64,000 nucleotides of DNA, from positions 62,001 through 126,000 of the forward strand of contig NZ_WNXX01000008.1 in the NCBI RefSeq assembly GCF_009733795.1. Direction: 5' to 3'. This document shows, piece by piece, positions 8,816-16,933 of this stretch. The notes under the pieces are model-generated. The model made no database searches. It was not told the origin of the DNA and worked only from the letters and a program-made list of their open reading frames with translations. The stretch is from Actinotalea caeni (lineage in GTDB: Bacteria > Actinomycetota > Actinomycetes > Actinomycetales > Beutenbergiaceae). How positions within the stretch are numbered: position 1 is the first letter of the stretch; each line of letters opens with the position of its first letter. The translations under genes and the position numbers were made by a program.

Positions 8816-9931
8816 CTAGACGAGGCCCGAGCGCATCGAGCTGGCGAGCGGGCAGGCCCACACGTCGATGTTGCCGCGGCCGACGCGGTTGATGTAACGG
8901 CCGACCTCGACGTACGCACGCGGCAGCGACGTCTCGTGGTAGCTGATGCCGAGCCGCTCGCAGTGCTCGCGCACCATCGGCGCGACCTTGCGCAGGTTCG
9001 GGCGCGACATCGACGGGAAGAGGTGGTGCTCGATCTGGTAGTTCAGCCCGCCGAGCAGGGTGTCGACGGCGCGGCCGCCGCTGATGTTGCGGCTCATGAG
9101 GACCTGGCGACGCAGGAAGTCGATGCGGACCTCCTTGGGCACCATCGGCATCCCGATGTGGTTCGGCGCGAACGACATGCCGAGGTAGAACCCGAACACC
9201 AGCACCTGCACCGCGAGGAACGCGATCGCGATCGGCGGCGACATCACGACGAACGCGAAGGTGATGAGCGCGGTGTGCCGCACGGCGATGAGCCCGAGCT
9301 CGGTCCAGCGGCGGTCGACCGGACCGCGGGCGAACAGCCGCTGCAGACCCCCGATGTGCAGCTGCATGCCGGCGAGCATCATGATCGGGAAGAACCACAC
9401 GCCCTGGTGGCTGGAGAACCAGCGCTGGATAGCGAACCTCCGGGAGCGGACGTCCTCGGGCGTGTAGGCGACCGTGCCGCGCCGGACGTCGGGGTCCTTG
9501 CCCGCCTGGTTGGGGGCGTTGTGGTGCTTGCCGTGCTTGAGCTGCCACCAGCCCAGCCCCATCCCGACCAGCAGGTTGATCACCAGCAGGGAGGTCCACT
9601 CGTTCGCCTTGGCCGAGCCGAAGATCTGACGGTGCGCGGCGTCGTGGCCGAGGAACGCGATCTGGGTCATCAGCAGCGCCAGCACCACCGCGATCCCCAG
9701 CTGCCACCAGCTGTCGCCGACCTGCACGGAGGCGAACGCGAGCGCGCCCAGCATCAGCGGGAACGCGACGAGCCTCGACACGTAGTAGCCGTACGAGCGC
9801 TTCATGAGGCCAGCGGCCCGCACCCGCTTCGTGAGATCGGTGAAGTCGGAGAGGTGCCGGGTGTTGCGCTCGCGCCGCGGCGCCGCGCGCGTGGGCGCGG
9901 GTGCCGGCGGGGCGTCGAGAAGCTGCGTCAT
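8816..9931 (-). CDS. Membrane fatty acid desaturase (acyl-lipid/acyl-CoA type)
   Basis: 371 aa with GAGGAG 9 nt before the ATG. All three histidine boxes of the membrane desaturases are intact: HDAAH (96-100), HGKHH (133-137) and QIEHH (299-303). Gln in the last box is the front-end/Delta-6-like variant rather than the HxxHH of Delta-9 enzymes. Four hydrophobic spans lie between the boxes. It inserts a cis double bond into membrane acyl chains using O2 and electrons from a ferredoxin-type donor. It lies directly downstream of a DesR/DesK-like pair on the same strand (76-bp gap), matching the cold-responsive des locus plan. Confidence 0.93.
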   Translation of the reverse strand: MTQLLDAPPAPAPTRAAPRRERNTRHLSDFTDLTKRVRAAGLMKRSYGYYVSRLVAFPLMLGALAFASVQVGDSWWQLGIAVVLALLMTQIAFLGHDAAHRQIFGSAKANEWTSLLVINLLVGMGLGWWQLKHGKHHNAPNQAGKDPDVRRGTVAYTPEDVRSRRFAIQRWFSSHQGVWFFPIMMLAGMQLHIGGLQRLFARGPVDRRWTELGLIAVRHTALITFAFVVMSPPIAIAFLAVQVLVFGFYLGMSFAPNHIGMPMVPKEVRIDFLRRQVLMSRNISGGRAVDTLLGGLNYQIEHHLFPSMSRPNLRKVAPMVREHCERLGISYHETSLPRAYVEVGRYINRVGRGNIDVWACPLASSMRSGLV

Positions 9932-9949
9932 GGTTCAAGACTCCTCGAG

Positions 9950-9965
9950 CGACGCCCCGGCGTCG
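9950..9965. promoter_or_regulatory. Inverted repeat upstream of desaturase gene
   Basis: CGACGCC (9950-9956) and GGCGTCG (9959-9965) are perfect 7-bp arms with a 2-nt centre, 19 nt from the desaturase start codon and 43 nt past the response regulator stop. It may be the response-regulator site for the desaturase, or a weak terminator for the two-component genes. Confidence 0.4.
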
Positions 9966-10007
9966 TCACCCGCGAGGTTCGACCTGGGTGCTACTCGAGA
10001 GTGACGG

Positions 10008-10700
10008 TCAGGACCCGACGGTCACGAGACCGCTCTCGTACGCGGCCACGACGATCTGCGTCCGGTCCCGCAGCCCGAGCTTCATGAGGACCCGGCTGAC
10101 GTGGGTCTTGACGGTCTGCTCGGCCAGGTAGAGCTCGGCCGCGATCTCGGCGTTCGACAGCCCGCGCGCGACGAGCCGGGTGACCGCGAGCTCGCGCTCG
10201 GTGAGGTCGGCGAACCGGGCGTCGTCGGGCTGCGTGCGTGTCGGCTGCGCGACGAACTCGGCGATGACCGAGCGTGTGATCGAGGGGCTGAGCAGCGCCT
10301 CGCCGGCCGCCACCACCCGGACCGCGTGCACGAGGTCGGAGGCCGGCGCGTCCTTGAGGAGGAAGCCGCTCGCACCGGCGCGCAGCGCCTCGAACACGTA
10401 CTGGTCGAGGTCGAAGGTGGTGAGGATGACGATGCGGGGGTCGACGTCGTCGAGCGCCGCGATCCGCCTGGTCGCCTCGATCCCGTCGACCTCCGGCATC
10501 CGCACGTCCATGAGGACGACGTCGGGGCGGGTGCGCCGCACGAGGTCGACGGCGGCCGCGCCGTCGGAGGCGTCGCCGACCACCTCGATGCCGTCCTGCG
10601 CGGCCAGCAGCGCGCCGAAGCCGGCGCGCACCATCGCCTGGTCGTCGACGATGGCGACGCGGATCGGTGCGTCGTCGTGCACGTCGTGCCCCTCGGTCAC
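10008..10700 (-). CDS. NarL/LuxR-family response regulator (DesR-like)
   Basis: 230 aa from a GTG that overlaps the kinase stop by 4 bp (GTGA), so translation is coupled. The receiver domain (14-130) has the acidic pair Asp19-Asp20, phospho-acceptor Asp65 in LMDVRMPE and Lys in GFLLKDA. The C-terminal LuxR-type HTH (about 165-225) contains LTERELAVTRLVARGLSN and the AEQTVKTHVSRVLMKL recognition segment. Cytoplasmic DNA-binding partner of the adjacent kinase; the desaturase gene downstream is the most obvious target. Confidence 0.93.
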   Translation of the reverse strand: MTEGHDVHDDAPIRVAIVDDQAMVRAGFGALLAAQDGIEVVGDASDGAAAVDLVRRTRPDVVLMDVRMPEVDGIEATRRIAALDDVDPRIVILTTFDLDQYVFEALRAGASGFLLKDAPASDLVHAVRVVAAGEALLSPSITRSVIAEFVAQPTRTQPDDARFADLTERELAVTRLVARGLSNAEIAAELYLAEQTVKTHVSRVLMKLGLRDRTQIVVAAYESGLVTVGS

Positions 10701-12040
10701 TGCTGGTCCCCCTCGATCCTCTCACCCGCGGCGGCCTCGCCCTGCCGGCTCGGCAGCGCCGCGCGGACGAGGAAGCCGCCCGCCGCGGTGGGCTCGGCGA
10801 CCAGGGAGCCGTGCACGAACCCCGCCCGCTCGCGCATGCCGCGCAGCCCGAACCCCTCGCCGTCGCTGGGCCGGGGCGCCCGGGTGGGGCGGGAGTTCTC
10901 CACCTCGACGACGACCCGGTCGGCGCCGATCGTGAGCCGGACGTCGATCTCGGCGCCGGGTGCGTGCCGCAGCGCGTTGCTCAGCGCCTCCTGCACGATC
11001 CGGTAGACCGTGAGCGAGGTGGCCTCGGAGACCCGCGGGTCGTCGAGGTCGCCGTCGACGTGCAGCCTGACGGTCTCGGCACCGCGCCTGCTCGACTCGA
11101 CCAGCGCCGGCACCACCGCCATCGTGGGCTGCGGCGCGAGCTCCTTCTCGGCGTCCTCCTGGCGCAGCACCGCGAGCAGCCCGCGCATCTCCACGAGCGC
11201 GCGGCGCGCGGAGTCGGTGATGTCCTCGAGCTCGGCGACGACCTCCTCGCCGACGTCGGGGATCCGGTACTGCATCGTCGAGGCCTGGATCGAGATGACC
11301 GAGAGCCCGTGGGCGACGACGTCGTGCAGCTCGCGCGCGATCCGGTTGCGCTCCTCCATGAGGAGCTGACGCTCCTGCGCGTGCGCGACGATCTCCTGCT
11401 GCTCGAGCAGCTCGGCGCGGCTGCGCAGCCACTGGTGCACGAGGATCCCGAACGTGACGACGAGCGCGAGCACCGAGATCGCCGTCACCAGGTTGGTGGC
11501 GACCGCGCCCTGCCGGCCCTCCTGCCACGGCAGCGAGGCAAGGATGGCGGCCGCGACGGGCGCCAGCGCACCGGCGACGGGCGCCGGCCAGCTCGCACGC
11601 ACCGCCAGCACGAACACCGTGAGCGCGAGCGTGACCAGCGTGACGACCGGGATCGGCCAGGGCCAGCCGCCGTCGGCCGTGGCGGTGAGCAGGGCGGTCG
11701 CGAGCGTGGCGACCGTCGCGCCCGCGACCGCGAGCCACGGGCGAGTGAGCGCCCACACCAGGCTGGCCGCCTGCACGACGGCGGTCGCGAGCGCGATCGG
11801 CACGACGGCGTCGTAGAGCGCTGGCATCGTCGCGGCGTTCACCGCGAGCCCGACCGCCATCAGCAGCCAGGTGAGAGCCCACAGCCAGTCGCGCGAGAGC
11901 AGCCGCACACCGACGCGCTGGATCAGCTGCTCGACGCGGCGCACCACGTTCTGCTGCGCGGCGTCGACGACGCGCTGCGGCGAGCGGTGCCGCTCGTCCG
12001 GCGGGCGCGCCCGGGGCGGCCGGTGCGGCTGCTCGGCCAT
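10697..12040 (-). CDS. Sensor histidine kinase, HisKA_3 (DesK-like)
   Basis: 447 aa; GGAGG lies 9 nt before the ATG. A cytoplasmic basic N terminus leads into about five or six membrane helices (residues 52-205), then a linker helix, the HisKA_3 phospho-acceptor His239 in ARELHDVVAHGLS and a C-terminal ATPase domain with the N-box Asn near 350 (VQEALSNALRHA) and GFGLRGMRERAG. The absence of a large extracytoplasmic domain points to membrane-state or intramembrane sensing, as for Bacillus DesK. Thermosensing is inference from architecture and the adjacent desaturase. Confidence 0.9.
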   Translation of the reverse strand: MAEQPHRPPRARPPDERHRSPQRVVDAAQQNVVRRVEQLIQRVGVRLLSRDWLWALTWLLMAVGLAVNAATMPALYDAVVPIALATAVVQAASLVWALTRPWLAVAGATVATLATALLTATADGGWPWPIPVVTLVTLALTVFVLAVRASWPAPVAGALAPVAAAILASLPWQEGRQGAVATNLVTAISVLALVVTFGILVHQWLRSRAELLEQQEIVAHAQERQLLMEERNRIARELHDVVAHGLSVISIQASTMQYRIPDVGEEVVAELEDITDSARRALVEMRGLLAVLRQEDAEKELAPQPTMAVVPALVESSRRGAETVRLHVDGDLDDPRVSEATSLTVYRIVQEALSNALRHAPGAEIDVRLTIGADRVVVEVENSRPTRAPRPSDGEGFGLRGMRERAGFVHGSLVAEPTAAGGFLVRAALPSRQGEAAAGERIEGDQQ

Positions 12041-12076
12041 CCGGTCACACCTCCGCGCGCTCGACGTCCTCCGACG

Positions 12077-12574
12077 TCAGGCATCCTCCCCCATCGGCGG
12101 GGCCGACGCCGCGTCCAGCACCCGGTAGACGGGCAGCCGGTCCGCGACCTTGCGCAGCCGGGCGAGCGAGGCGTCCGGGCCGAGCCCCACGTGCGGGCGG
12201 GCGCCGGGGGCGACCGCGAGGTAGCGGCGCAGCACCGGCGGCCGGTCCTCGACCGGCACCGACGCGAGCAGGACGTCGCGCTCGCGCCCGCGCCAGTGCA
12301 GGCGGGCGCGGCCGCCGGCGGCCTCGACGTTGCGCACCCAGCCCGCGCCCGGGCCGAGCATCGAGACGAGGTGCGCGACGCCGTCGACCTCCGCGACGGC
12401 GACCGGCACCTGCACGAGCCGCCCCGAGCGGCGGCCGCGCACGGTGAGCACGGCCGCCGCGGAGCGGCGCAGCAGGGGCAGCCGGTACAGCACGGTGTCG
12501 ACCCGGTTCCAGACGCGCATCAGCCGGCCCGGGCGGCCGCCGCGGTACAGCCGACGCTTGAGCGCTGCGGTCAT
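12077..12574 (-). CDS. Nitroreductase/deazaflavin-dependent oxidoreductase (DDN-like) protein
   Basis: 165 aa, ATG overlapping the upstream stop (ATGA). The split-barrel pattern VLTVRGRRSGRLVQVPVAV followed by GPGAGWVRNVEAAGGRARL is the signature of the small F420H2-dependent reductases related to Mycobacterium Ddn. Such enzymes bind F420 and reduce quinones, enones or xenobiotics, often at the membrane. An F420-dependent glucose-6-phosphate dehydrogenase at 16934 shows that the host uses F420. It forms a two-gene unit with the membrane protein upstream, facing a TetR gene. Confidence 0.82.
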   Translation of the reverse strand: MTAALKRRLYRGGRPGRLMRVWNRVDTVLYRLPLLRRSAAAVLTVRGRRSGRLVQVPVAVAEVDGVAHLVSMLGPGAGWVRNVEAAGGRARLHWRGRERDVLLASVPVEDRPPVLRRYLAVAPGARPHVGLGPDASLARLRKVADRLPVYRVLDAASAPPMGEDA

Positions 12575-13023
12575 CGGCGGCGCCACAGCGAGGCCACGGC
12601 GAGCGCGCCGACGACGCACGGCGCGAGCTGGAGCCAACCCTGCAGAGGCGCGAGCCCGACGTCGCCGGAGGTGTCCTGCAGGGTCAGGCCGGTGACGGCC
12701 ACGACGAGCGCGCCGAGCAGCAGCGCGACGGCGACCCAGGTGGTCCAGCGGGCCCGGCGCCGGGCGCCCCACAGGGTGACGAGCCAGCCGCCGACGCCGA
12801 GCAGGCCGACGACGAGCAGGATCACCTGGTACGCCGTGGTCGCGGCACCGACCTCCTCCGCCGTGAACGACGGGTAGGAGGCCTGGACGTGGTCGCTGAT
12901 GACCGACGAGGCGGCGAGGCTCCCGGCGGTGACGAGCACGGTGGTGGCGAGCCCGGCCCAGAGCCAGCGCTGCGGTGCCCGGCTGCGGCGGGTCTCGGGG
13001 GCGGTGGTGGTGGCGGTGGTCAT
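12571..13023 (-). CDS. Four-TM membrane protein, unknown function
   Basis: 150 aa with four hydrophobic segments (about 22-40, 64-82, 92-112, 125-145), a Thr-rich N terminus and an Arg-rich C terminus. I do not recognise the family. It is the first gene of a unit with the F420-type reductase and is separated by 108 bp of operator-like DNA from the TetR gene, so the pair is probably a TetR-controlled membrane detoxification or quinone-related unit. Confidence 0.75.
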   Translation of the reverse strand: MTTATTTAPETRRSRAPQRWLWAGLATTVLVTAGSLAASSVISDHVQASYPSFTAEEVGAATTAYQVILLVVGLLGVGGWLVTLWGARRRARWTTWVAVALLLGALVVAVTGLTLQDTSGDVGLAPLQGWLQLAPCVVGALAVASLWRRR

Positions 13024-13034
13024 ACGACTCCGTT

Positions 13035-13051
13035 CTGAAAGTGACTGTCAG
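13035..13051. promoter_or_regulatory. TetR operator copy 1 (17-bp palindrome)
   Basis: CTGAAAGTGACTGTCAG is an imperfect palindrome about a central G with arms of 8, one mismatched pair. It lies 12 bp upstream of the membrane-protein start and recurs at 13098-13114 with one base changed. Confidence 0.75.
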
Positions 13052-13065
13052 TTGCAGAGCAACTG
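13049..13065. promoter_or_regulatory. Inverted repeat between the two TetR operators
   Basis: CAGTTGC (13049-13055) and GCAACTG (13059-13065) flank AGA. It overlaps the last bases of operator copy 1. A second regulator or a transcript hairpin in the leader of the membrane-protein gene are both possible. Confidence 0.45.
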
Positions 13066-13097
13066 TCTCTTATACGAACGAGAGAGTCAAGACCTTT

Positions 13098-13114
13098 CTG
13101 ATAGTGACTGTCAG
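13098..13114. promoter_or_regulatory. TetR operator copy 2 (17-bp palindrome)
   Basis: CTGATAGTGACTGTCAG matches the copy at 13035 at 16 of 17 positions and starts 63 bp from it (six helical turns), 17 bp before the TetR start codon. The pair fits a TetR dimer on each divergent promoter, possibly with looping or cooperative binding. Confidence 0.75.
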
Positions 13115-13131
13115 AGCGGTACGCTCGTGCC

Positions 13132-13716
13132 ATGGCGGGACTGCGAGAGCGCTGGCGGCGCGAGGCGATGCAGACGATCCAGGAGCGCGCGCTGGACCTC
13201 TTCGACGAGCGCGGGTTCGCCAACGTGACGATCGAGCAGGTCGCGGCCGCCGCGGAGGTCTCGCCGTCGTCGGTGTACCGCTACTTCGGTACCAAGGAGG
13301 GGCTGCTGGTCGCCGACGAGTTCGACGCGATGAGCCCCGAGCAGCTGCGGGAGCGGTTCGACCCGCTCGACCCGGTGTCGTCGCTGGTCGCGGCGGTGCG
13401 GCGCTACGAGGCCGCGGCTGCCGAGCAGGGTGTCGAGACGCCCTGGCGGCGCGTGCGGTACTTCGTCTCCGAGCCCGCCGTGCGCGCCGCCGTCTGCGCG
13501 AACCTCGAGCGCATCGCGCGCGAGGTGGCGCCGATGCTGCAGACGCCGGACGGACTGACACCCGGCCAGGCGCGCGTGGCCGCGAGCGCGCTCGCCTTCG
13601 GCTACCTCGCCGCGCTCGAGCTGTGGTTCGAGGACGGCGGCGAGCACCCGATCGCCGGCTACGTCGAGGAGGGCCTGAGCCCGCTGCGCGCCATCTGGGC
13701 CGGCGCCGACGACTGA
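13132..13716 (+). CDS. TetR-family repressor
   Basis: 194 aa. The N-terminal HTH (about 15-60) has the family pattern RALDLFDERGFANVTIEQVA followed by VSPSSVYRYFGTKEGLL. The C-terminal ligand domain is helical and not assigned to a known effector. Two near-identical palindromes upstream (13035, 13098) are its probable sites, giving autorepression and control of the divergent membrane protein/F420 reductase unit. The gene ends 24 bp before a 72-bp quadruple repeat. Confidence 0.92.
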   Translation: MAGLRERWRREAMQTIQERALDLFDERGFANVTIEQVAAAAEVSPSSVYRYFGTKEGLLVADEFDAMSPEQLRERFDPLDPVSSLVAAVRRYEAAAAEQGVETPWRRVRYFVSEPAVRAAVCANLERIAREVAPMLQTPDGLTPGQARVAASALAFGYLAALELWFEDGGEHPIAGYVEEGLSPLRAIWAGADD

Positions 13717-13740
13717 CCCGCCCCGAACCGCCCGGACCCC

Positions 13741-13812
13741 GCCGAGTTCGCACCTTGGTGCCGAGTTCGCACCGTGCACGGTGCGAACTCGGCGGGACGG
13801 TGCGAACTCGGC
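13741..13812. repeat. 72-bp quadruple inverted element, copy 1
   Basis: GCCGAGTTCGCACC at 13741-13754 and 13760-13773, then its inverse at 13780-13793 and 13799-13812. Spacers are TTGGT, GTGCAC and GGGAC. All four modules are identical. It fills the 123-bp gap between the convergent TetR and NmrA-like genes, so it may serve as a bidirectional terminator. Confidence 0.93.
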
Positions 13813-13839
13813 GCGGGGATGGCGCGGGCGGGCGAGCGC

Positions 13840-14709
13840 TCAGGCCGCCGAGACCGCGGCGGTGAGGAGGTCGCGGATCGTCGCCGACGGCGGCGTCGAC
13901 CCGACGACCCGGCGGTCGCCGTGCGGCTGCAGCACGCCGGCGAGGTCGGCGTCGTAGAGCCCGGCGATCTCGGCGGCGAGCGCAGCACTCGTCCCCGCCT
14001 GCTGGAGGGTGGGCTCCCACTCGCTGCGCGGCAGCGGCACCACCTGGACATCGCGGCGCAGCTCGGCCGCGAGCATCGCGCCGATCTCGCGGTCGGTGAC
14101 CACCGGTCCCTCGACCGCGACCACCTGGTGCGTGCGCGGCGGTGCCTGCAGCAGCTCGGCCGCGAGCGCCCCGACGTCGCAGGTCGCGACCATCGGCACC
14201 GGCCGGTCGACGTCGTCGCCGAAGACGGGCAGGACGCCCGCGTCGAGCACGGCACCGAGGACCGGCTCGACCGCCTCCTGGAAGTGGCAGGCGCGCACGG
14301 CGGTGACGGTCGCGCCGGTCGCGCGCAGCGCGTGTTCGAACCGGTGCAGCCACCGGATCGGCCCGTTGCCGTCGGCGAGCTCGGCGCCCCACGACGAGAG
14401 CGCGACGACGTGCGGCACGCCGCTGACGGCGACCGCCGCCGCGATCGAGCCGACCAGGCGGTCGTGGTCGGCGTCGGTGCCCGAGGGCAGCGTGGGCAGC
14501 ATGACGAAGGCGCCCTCGGCGCCCCGCAGCGCGTCGGCGAGCGCGAGCCGGTCGCCGAGGTCGGCGACCGCGACGTCGGCGCCGCGCGCGGCCCAGGGCG
14601 CGCCCTTCTCGCCGTCGCGCACGAGCGCGCGGATCGGCAGTCCGTGCTGGAGCAAGGTTGTGGCGACGGCCCCGCCGACGTGGCCGGTGATCCCGGTGAT
14701 CGCGTACAT
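13840..14709 (-). CDS. NmrA-like NAD(P)-binding reductase or sensor (atypical SDR)
   Basis: 289 aa. The start at 14709 has AGGAGGA 4 nt upstream; a longer frame to 14748 lacks this. The Rossmann motif GITGHVGGAVATTLL (residues 5-19) and the PHVVALSSWGAEL strand are those of the quinone oxidoreductase-2/NmrA group of atypical SDRs, which lack the usual YxxxK pair. Cytoplasmic; it could reduce quinones or only sense NADPH. It is divergent from the AraC gene at 14827 (117-bp gap), its likely regulator. Confidence 0.88.
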   Translation of the reverse strand: MYAITGITGHVGGAVATTLLQHGLPIRALVRDGEKGAPWAARGADVAVADLGDRLALADALRGAEGAFVMLPTLPSGTDADHDRLVGSIAAAVAVSGVPHVVALSSWGAELADGNGPIRWLHRFEHALRATGATVTAVRACHFQEAVEPVLGAVLDAGVLPVFGDDVDRPVPMVATCDVGALAAELLQAPPRTHQVVAVEGPVVTDREIGAMLAAELRRDVQVVPLPRSEWEPTLQQAGTSAALAAEIAGLYDADLAGVLQPHGDRRVVGSTPPSATIRDLLTAAVSAA

Positions 14710-14826
14710 GTCGTCCTCCTGGTGATGGGTCGTGGTGTGGTTCGACACGGCCAGTCAAGGACAGCGGGATGAGCCTTTCCATATCTGAGAGGAGCACTTT
14801 CATGCGCGAGCGTCTACGCTGATCCG

Positions 14827-15780
14827 ATGGACCCCCTGACCGACCTGCTCGACGGCGTCCGTGCGCGGACCGCCGCGTTCTGCCAGGCGGTGCTCGAGCC
14901 GCCGTGGGGCCTGCGGATCGCCGACGGCGCCGCGCTCGCCTTCGCCACCGTGCTGCGGGGCCACGCGTGGGTGGTGCCCGACGACGGCGAGCCGCGCCGT
15001 CTCGAGGTGGGCGACGTCGCCGTCGTCAAGGGGCCCGACCACTACACGGTGGCCGACTCGCCGGGCACCGTGCCGGACATCGTCGTCCACGAGGGCAACC
15101 GACTGGCCGCGGTGGACGGCACGGACCTCACCGCTGCGCTGCGGCTGGGGCCGCGCACCAGCGGCCGCACCCCGGACGGGTCCGCGGTCCTCGCGAGCGG
15201 CACCTACCAGGTCACCAGCGACGTGACCGGCAAGCTGCTCGACGCGCTGCCACCGGTGCTGGTCGTCCCCGCCGCCGAGGTCCAGGGTCCCGTCATGCGG
15301 CTGCTGCTGGAGGAGGTCGACCGCGACGGGCCCGGTCAGCAGGTCGTGCTCGACCGGCTGCTCGACATCGCGCTCGTCGCGACGCTGCGCGCCTGGTTCG
15401 CACGCTCCGAGGCCGGTGCGCCCGGCTGGTACGGCGCCTTCAACGACCCAGTGGCGGGCCCGGCGCTGCGGGCGCTGCACGACGACCCGGCGCACCCGTG
15501 GACCGTGGCGAGCCTCGCGGCGCACGTCGGCTGCTCCCGTGCGGCACTGGCCCGGCGGTTCACGGCGGCCGTCGGTGAGACCCCGATGGCCTACCTCACC
15601 GCCTGGCGGATCGCGCTGGCGGCGGACCTGCTGCGCAGCACCGATCGCACGATCGAGTCGATCGCGCGCGAGGTGGGCTATTCCAACGCCTTCGCGCTCA
15701 GCGTCGCGTTCAAGCGCCTGCGCGGTCTGTCGCCGAAGCAGTTCCGTGACCGGCCGCGGGCGGTCGCGAGCACCGGCTGA
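14827..15780 (+). CDS. AraC-family regulator with cupin (AraC_binding_2/Cupin_6) domain
   Basis: 317 aa. The N-terminal cupin (20-190) includes LEVGDVAVVKGPDHYTVAD, and the C-terminal HTH pair (about 215-312) shows LAAHVGCSRAALARRFTAAVG and a GYSNAFALSVAFKRLRGLSP closing motif. This subfamily commonly sits opposite NmrA-like or SDR reductases and controls them. No clear Shine-Dalgarno; TACGCT 10 nt before the ATG suggests a leaderless transcript. Confidence 0.9.
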   Translation: MDPLTDLLDGVRARTAAFCQAVLEPPWGLRIADGAALAFATVLRGHAWVVPDDGEPRRLEVGDVAVVKGPDHYTVADSPGTVPDIVVHEGNRLAAVDGTDLTAALRLGPRTSGRTPDGSAVLASGTYQVTSDVTGKLLDALPPVLVVPAAEVQGPVMRLLLEEVDRDGPGQQVVLDRLLDIALVATLRAWFARSEAGAPGWYGAFNDPVAGPALRALHDDPAHPWTVASLAAHVGCSRAALARRFTAAVGETPMAYLTAWRIALAADLLRSTDRTIESIAREVGYSNAFALSVAFKRLRGLSPKQFRDRPRAVASTG

Positions 15781-15819
15781 CGACGGCCACCCCACCCGTT
15801 CACCCACAGCCACCCCGAC

Positions 15820-15891
15820 GCCGAGTTCGCACCGTCCCGCCGAGTTCGCACCGCGCCCGGTGCGAACTCGGCGGGACGGTGCGAGCTCGGT
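15820..15891. repeat. 72-bp quadruple inverted element, copy 2
   Basis: GCCGAGTTCGCACC at 15820-15833 and 15839-15852, inverse at 15859-15872 and a diverged inverse (GGTGCGAGCTCGGT) at 15878-15891. Spacers GTCCC and GGGAC are complementary here, so the two 33-nt halves pair almost completely around GCGCCC. It starts 39 bp after the AraC stop and 27 bp before the FGE start. Confidence 0.93.
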
Positions 15892-15918
15892 GGCTGCGGG
15901 CGCGGCTAGGTTGGCGGC

Positions 15919-16854
15919 GTGGTCGAGACGAGAGCGTGCTGCGCGCCGTCGCGGCCGGCGAGCGCGGCCGGGCGACCGGTCGCCGTCGCCGGGTCGGGCG
16001 GGCCGGCGGGCGACGTCGTCGAGCTGGCCGGCGGCTCGTTCCTCATGGGCGGCGACGACCCGGATGCCAACCCGCTCGACGGCGAGGGCCCGGTCCGCGA
16101 GGTCGTGCTGTCGCCGTACGCGATCGGCGCCACGCAGGTGACGACGGCGCAGCTCGCCGCGTTCGTCGAGGCCACCGGGTACGTGACGGAGGCGGAGGAG
16201 ATCGGCTGGTCCTACGTCTTCGCGGGCTTCCTGCCGGCCGCGCTGCGTGCGGTGTCGCCGCGCGTGGAGCAGGCGCCGTGGTGGTGCGCCGTCGAGGGCG
16301 CGTCGTGGCGCGCGCCCGAGGGGCCCGGCTCCGACGTCACCGACCGGGCCGACCACCCCGCGGTGCACGTGTCGTGGCGCGACGCCGAGGCCTACGCGGC
16401 CTGGGTCGGCGGCCGGCTGCCCACCGAGGCGGAGTGGGAGCACGCCGCGCGCGGCGGGCTGGTCCAGGCGCGCTACCCCTGGGGCGACGAGCTCACCCCG
16501 GGCGGGGTGCACATGTGCAACATCTGGCAGGGGCGCTTCCCCACCAGGAACACCGCGGAGGACGGCTACCGCGGCACCTGCCCGGTGCGGGCGTTCCCAC
16601 CGAACGGTTACGGCCTGTACGGCGTCGCGGGCAACGTGTGGGAGATGGTCGCCGACCGATGGGGCACCGAGCACACCACCGCCGTCCAGCACGACCCGCG
16701 CGGCCCGGCTCACGGCGAGGCCCGCGTGATGCGCGGCGGCTCCTACCTGTGCCACGACTCCTACTGCAACCGCTACCGGGTCGCCGCCCGCACCAGCAAC
16801 ACCCCGGACTCCTCCTCGGGCAACCAGGGCTTCCGGGTCGCGTTCGACCGGTGA
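15919..16854 (+). CDS. Formylglycine-generating enzyme (FGE/SUMF1 type)
   Basis: 311 aa from a GTG. It would oxidise a Cys in CxPxR of target sulfatases to formylglycine, using O2 and Cu(I). The whole family fold is present from about residue 37 ([14 protein letters not shown]), through [15 protein letters not shown] to [11 protein letters not shown]. The active-site pair is intact: Cys278 and Cys283 in [15 protein letters not shown], followed by the conserved R and the [13 protein letters not shown] tail, which separates true FGE from the many catalytically different relatives. No signal peptide. No sulfatase lies in this window, so the client is elsewhere. Confidence 0.92.
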   Translation: MVETRACCAPSRPASAAGRPVAVAGSGGPAGDVVELAGGSFLMGGDDPDANPLDGEGPVREVVLSPYAIGATQVTTAQLAAFVEATGYVTEAEEIGWSYVFAGFLPAALRAVSPRVEQAPWWCAVEGASWRAPEGPGSDVTDRADHPAVHVSWRDAEAYAAWVGGRLPTEAEWEHAARGGLVQARYPWGDELTPGGVHMCNIWQGRFPTRNTAEDGYRGTCPVRAFPPNGYGLYGVAGNVWEMVADRWGTEHTTAVQHDPRGPAHGEARVMRGGSYLCHDSYCNRYRVAARTSNTPDSSSGNQGFRVAFDR

Positions 16855-16933
16855 CCGACTAGCGTCGGGTGTGCGTGCCGGACGGTCGTGCCGGCCCGCC
16901 GCCGTCTGCGTGCCGACTCCGGGAGGAACACCG

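Noticed and set aside
4483-8892. Open frame of 1469 codons on the + strand across the MFS and GH2 genes
   Set aside because: Arg/Ala/Gly/Pro-rich translation with no family similarity, a frame shadow of two well-supported genes; typical of very high G+C DNA. The same applies to the 685-codon + frame at 3-2060.
13741-13812. Possible CRISPR array, from regularly repeated 14-mers
   Set aside because: Repeats and spacers are far too short, half the units are inverted, the set is always four, and no cas gene is present.
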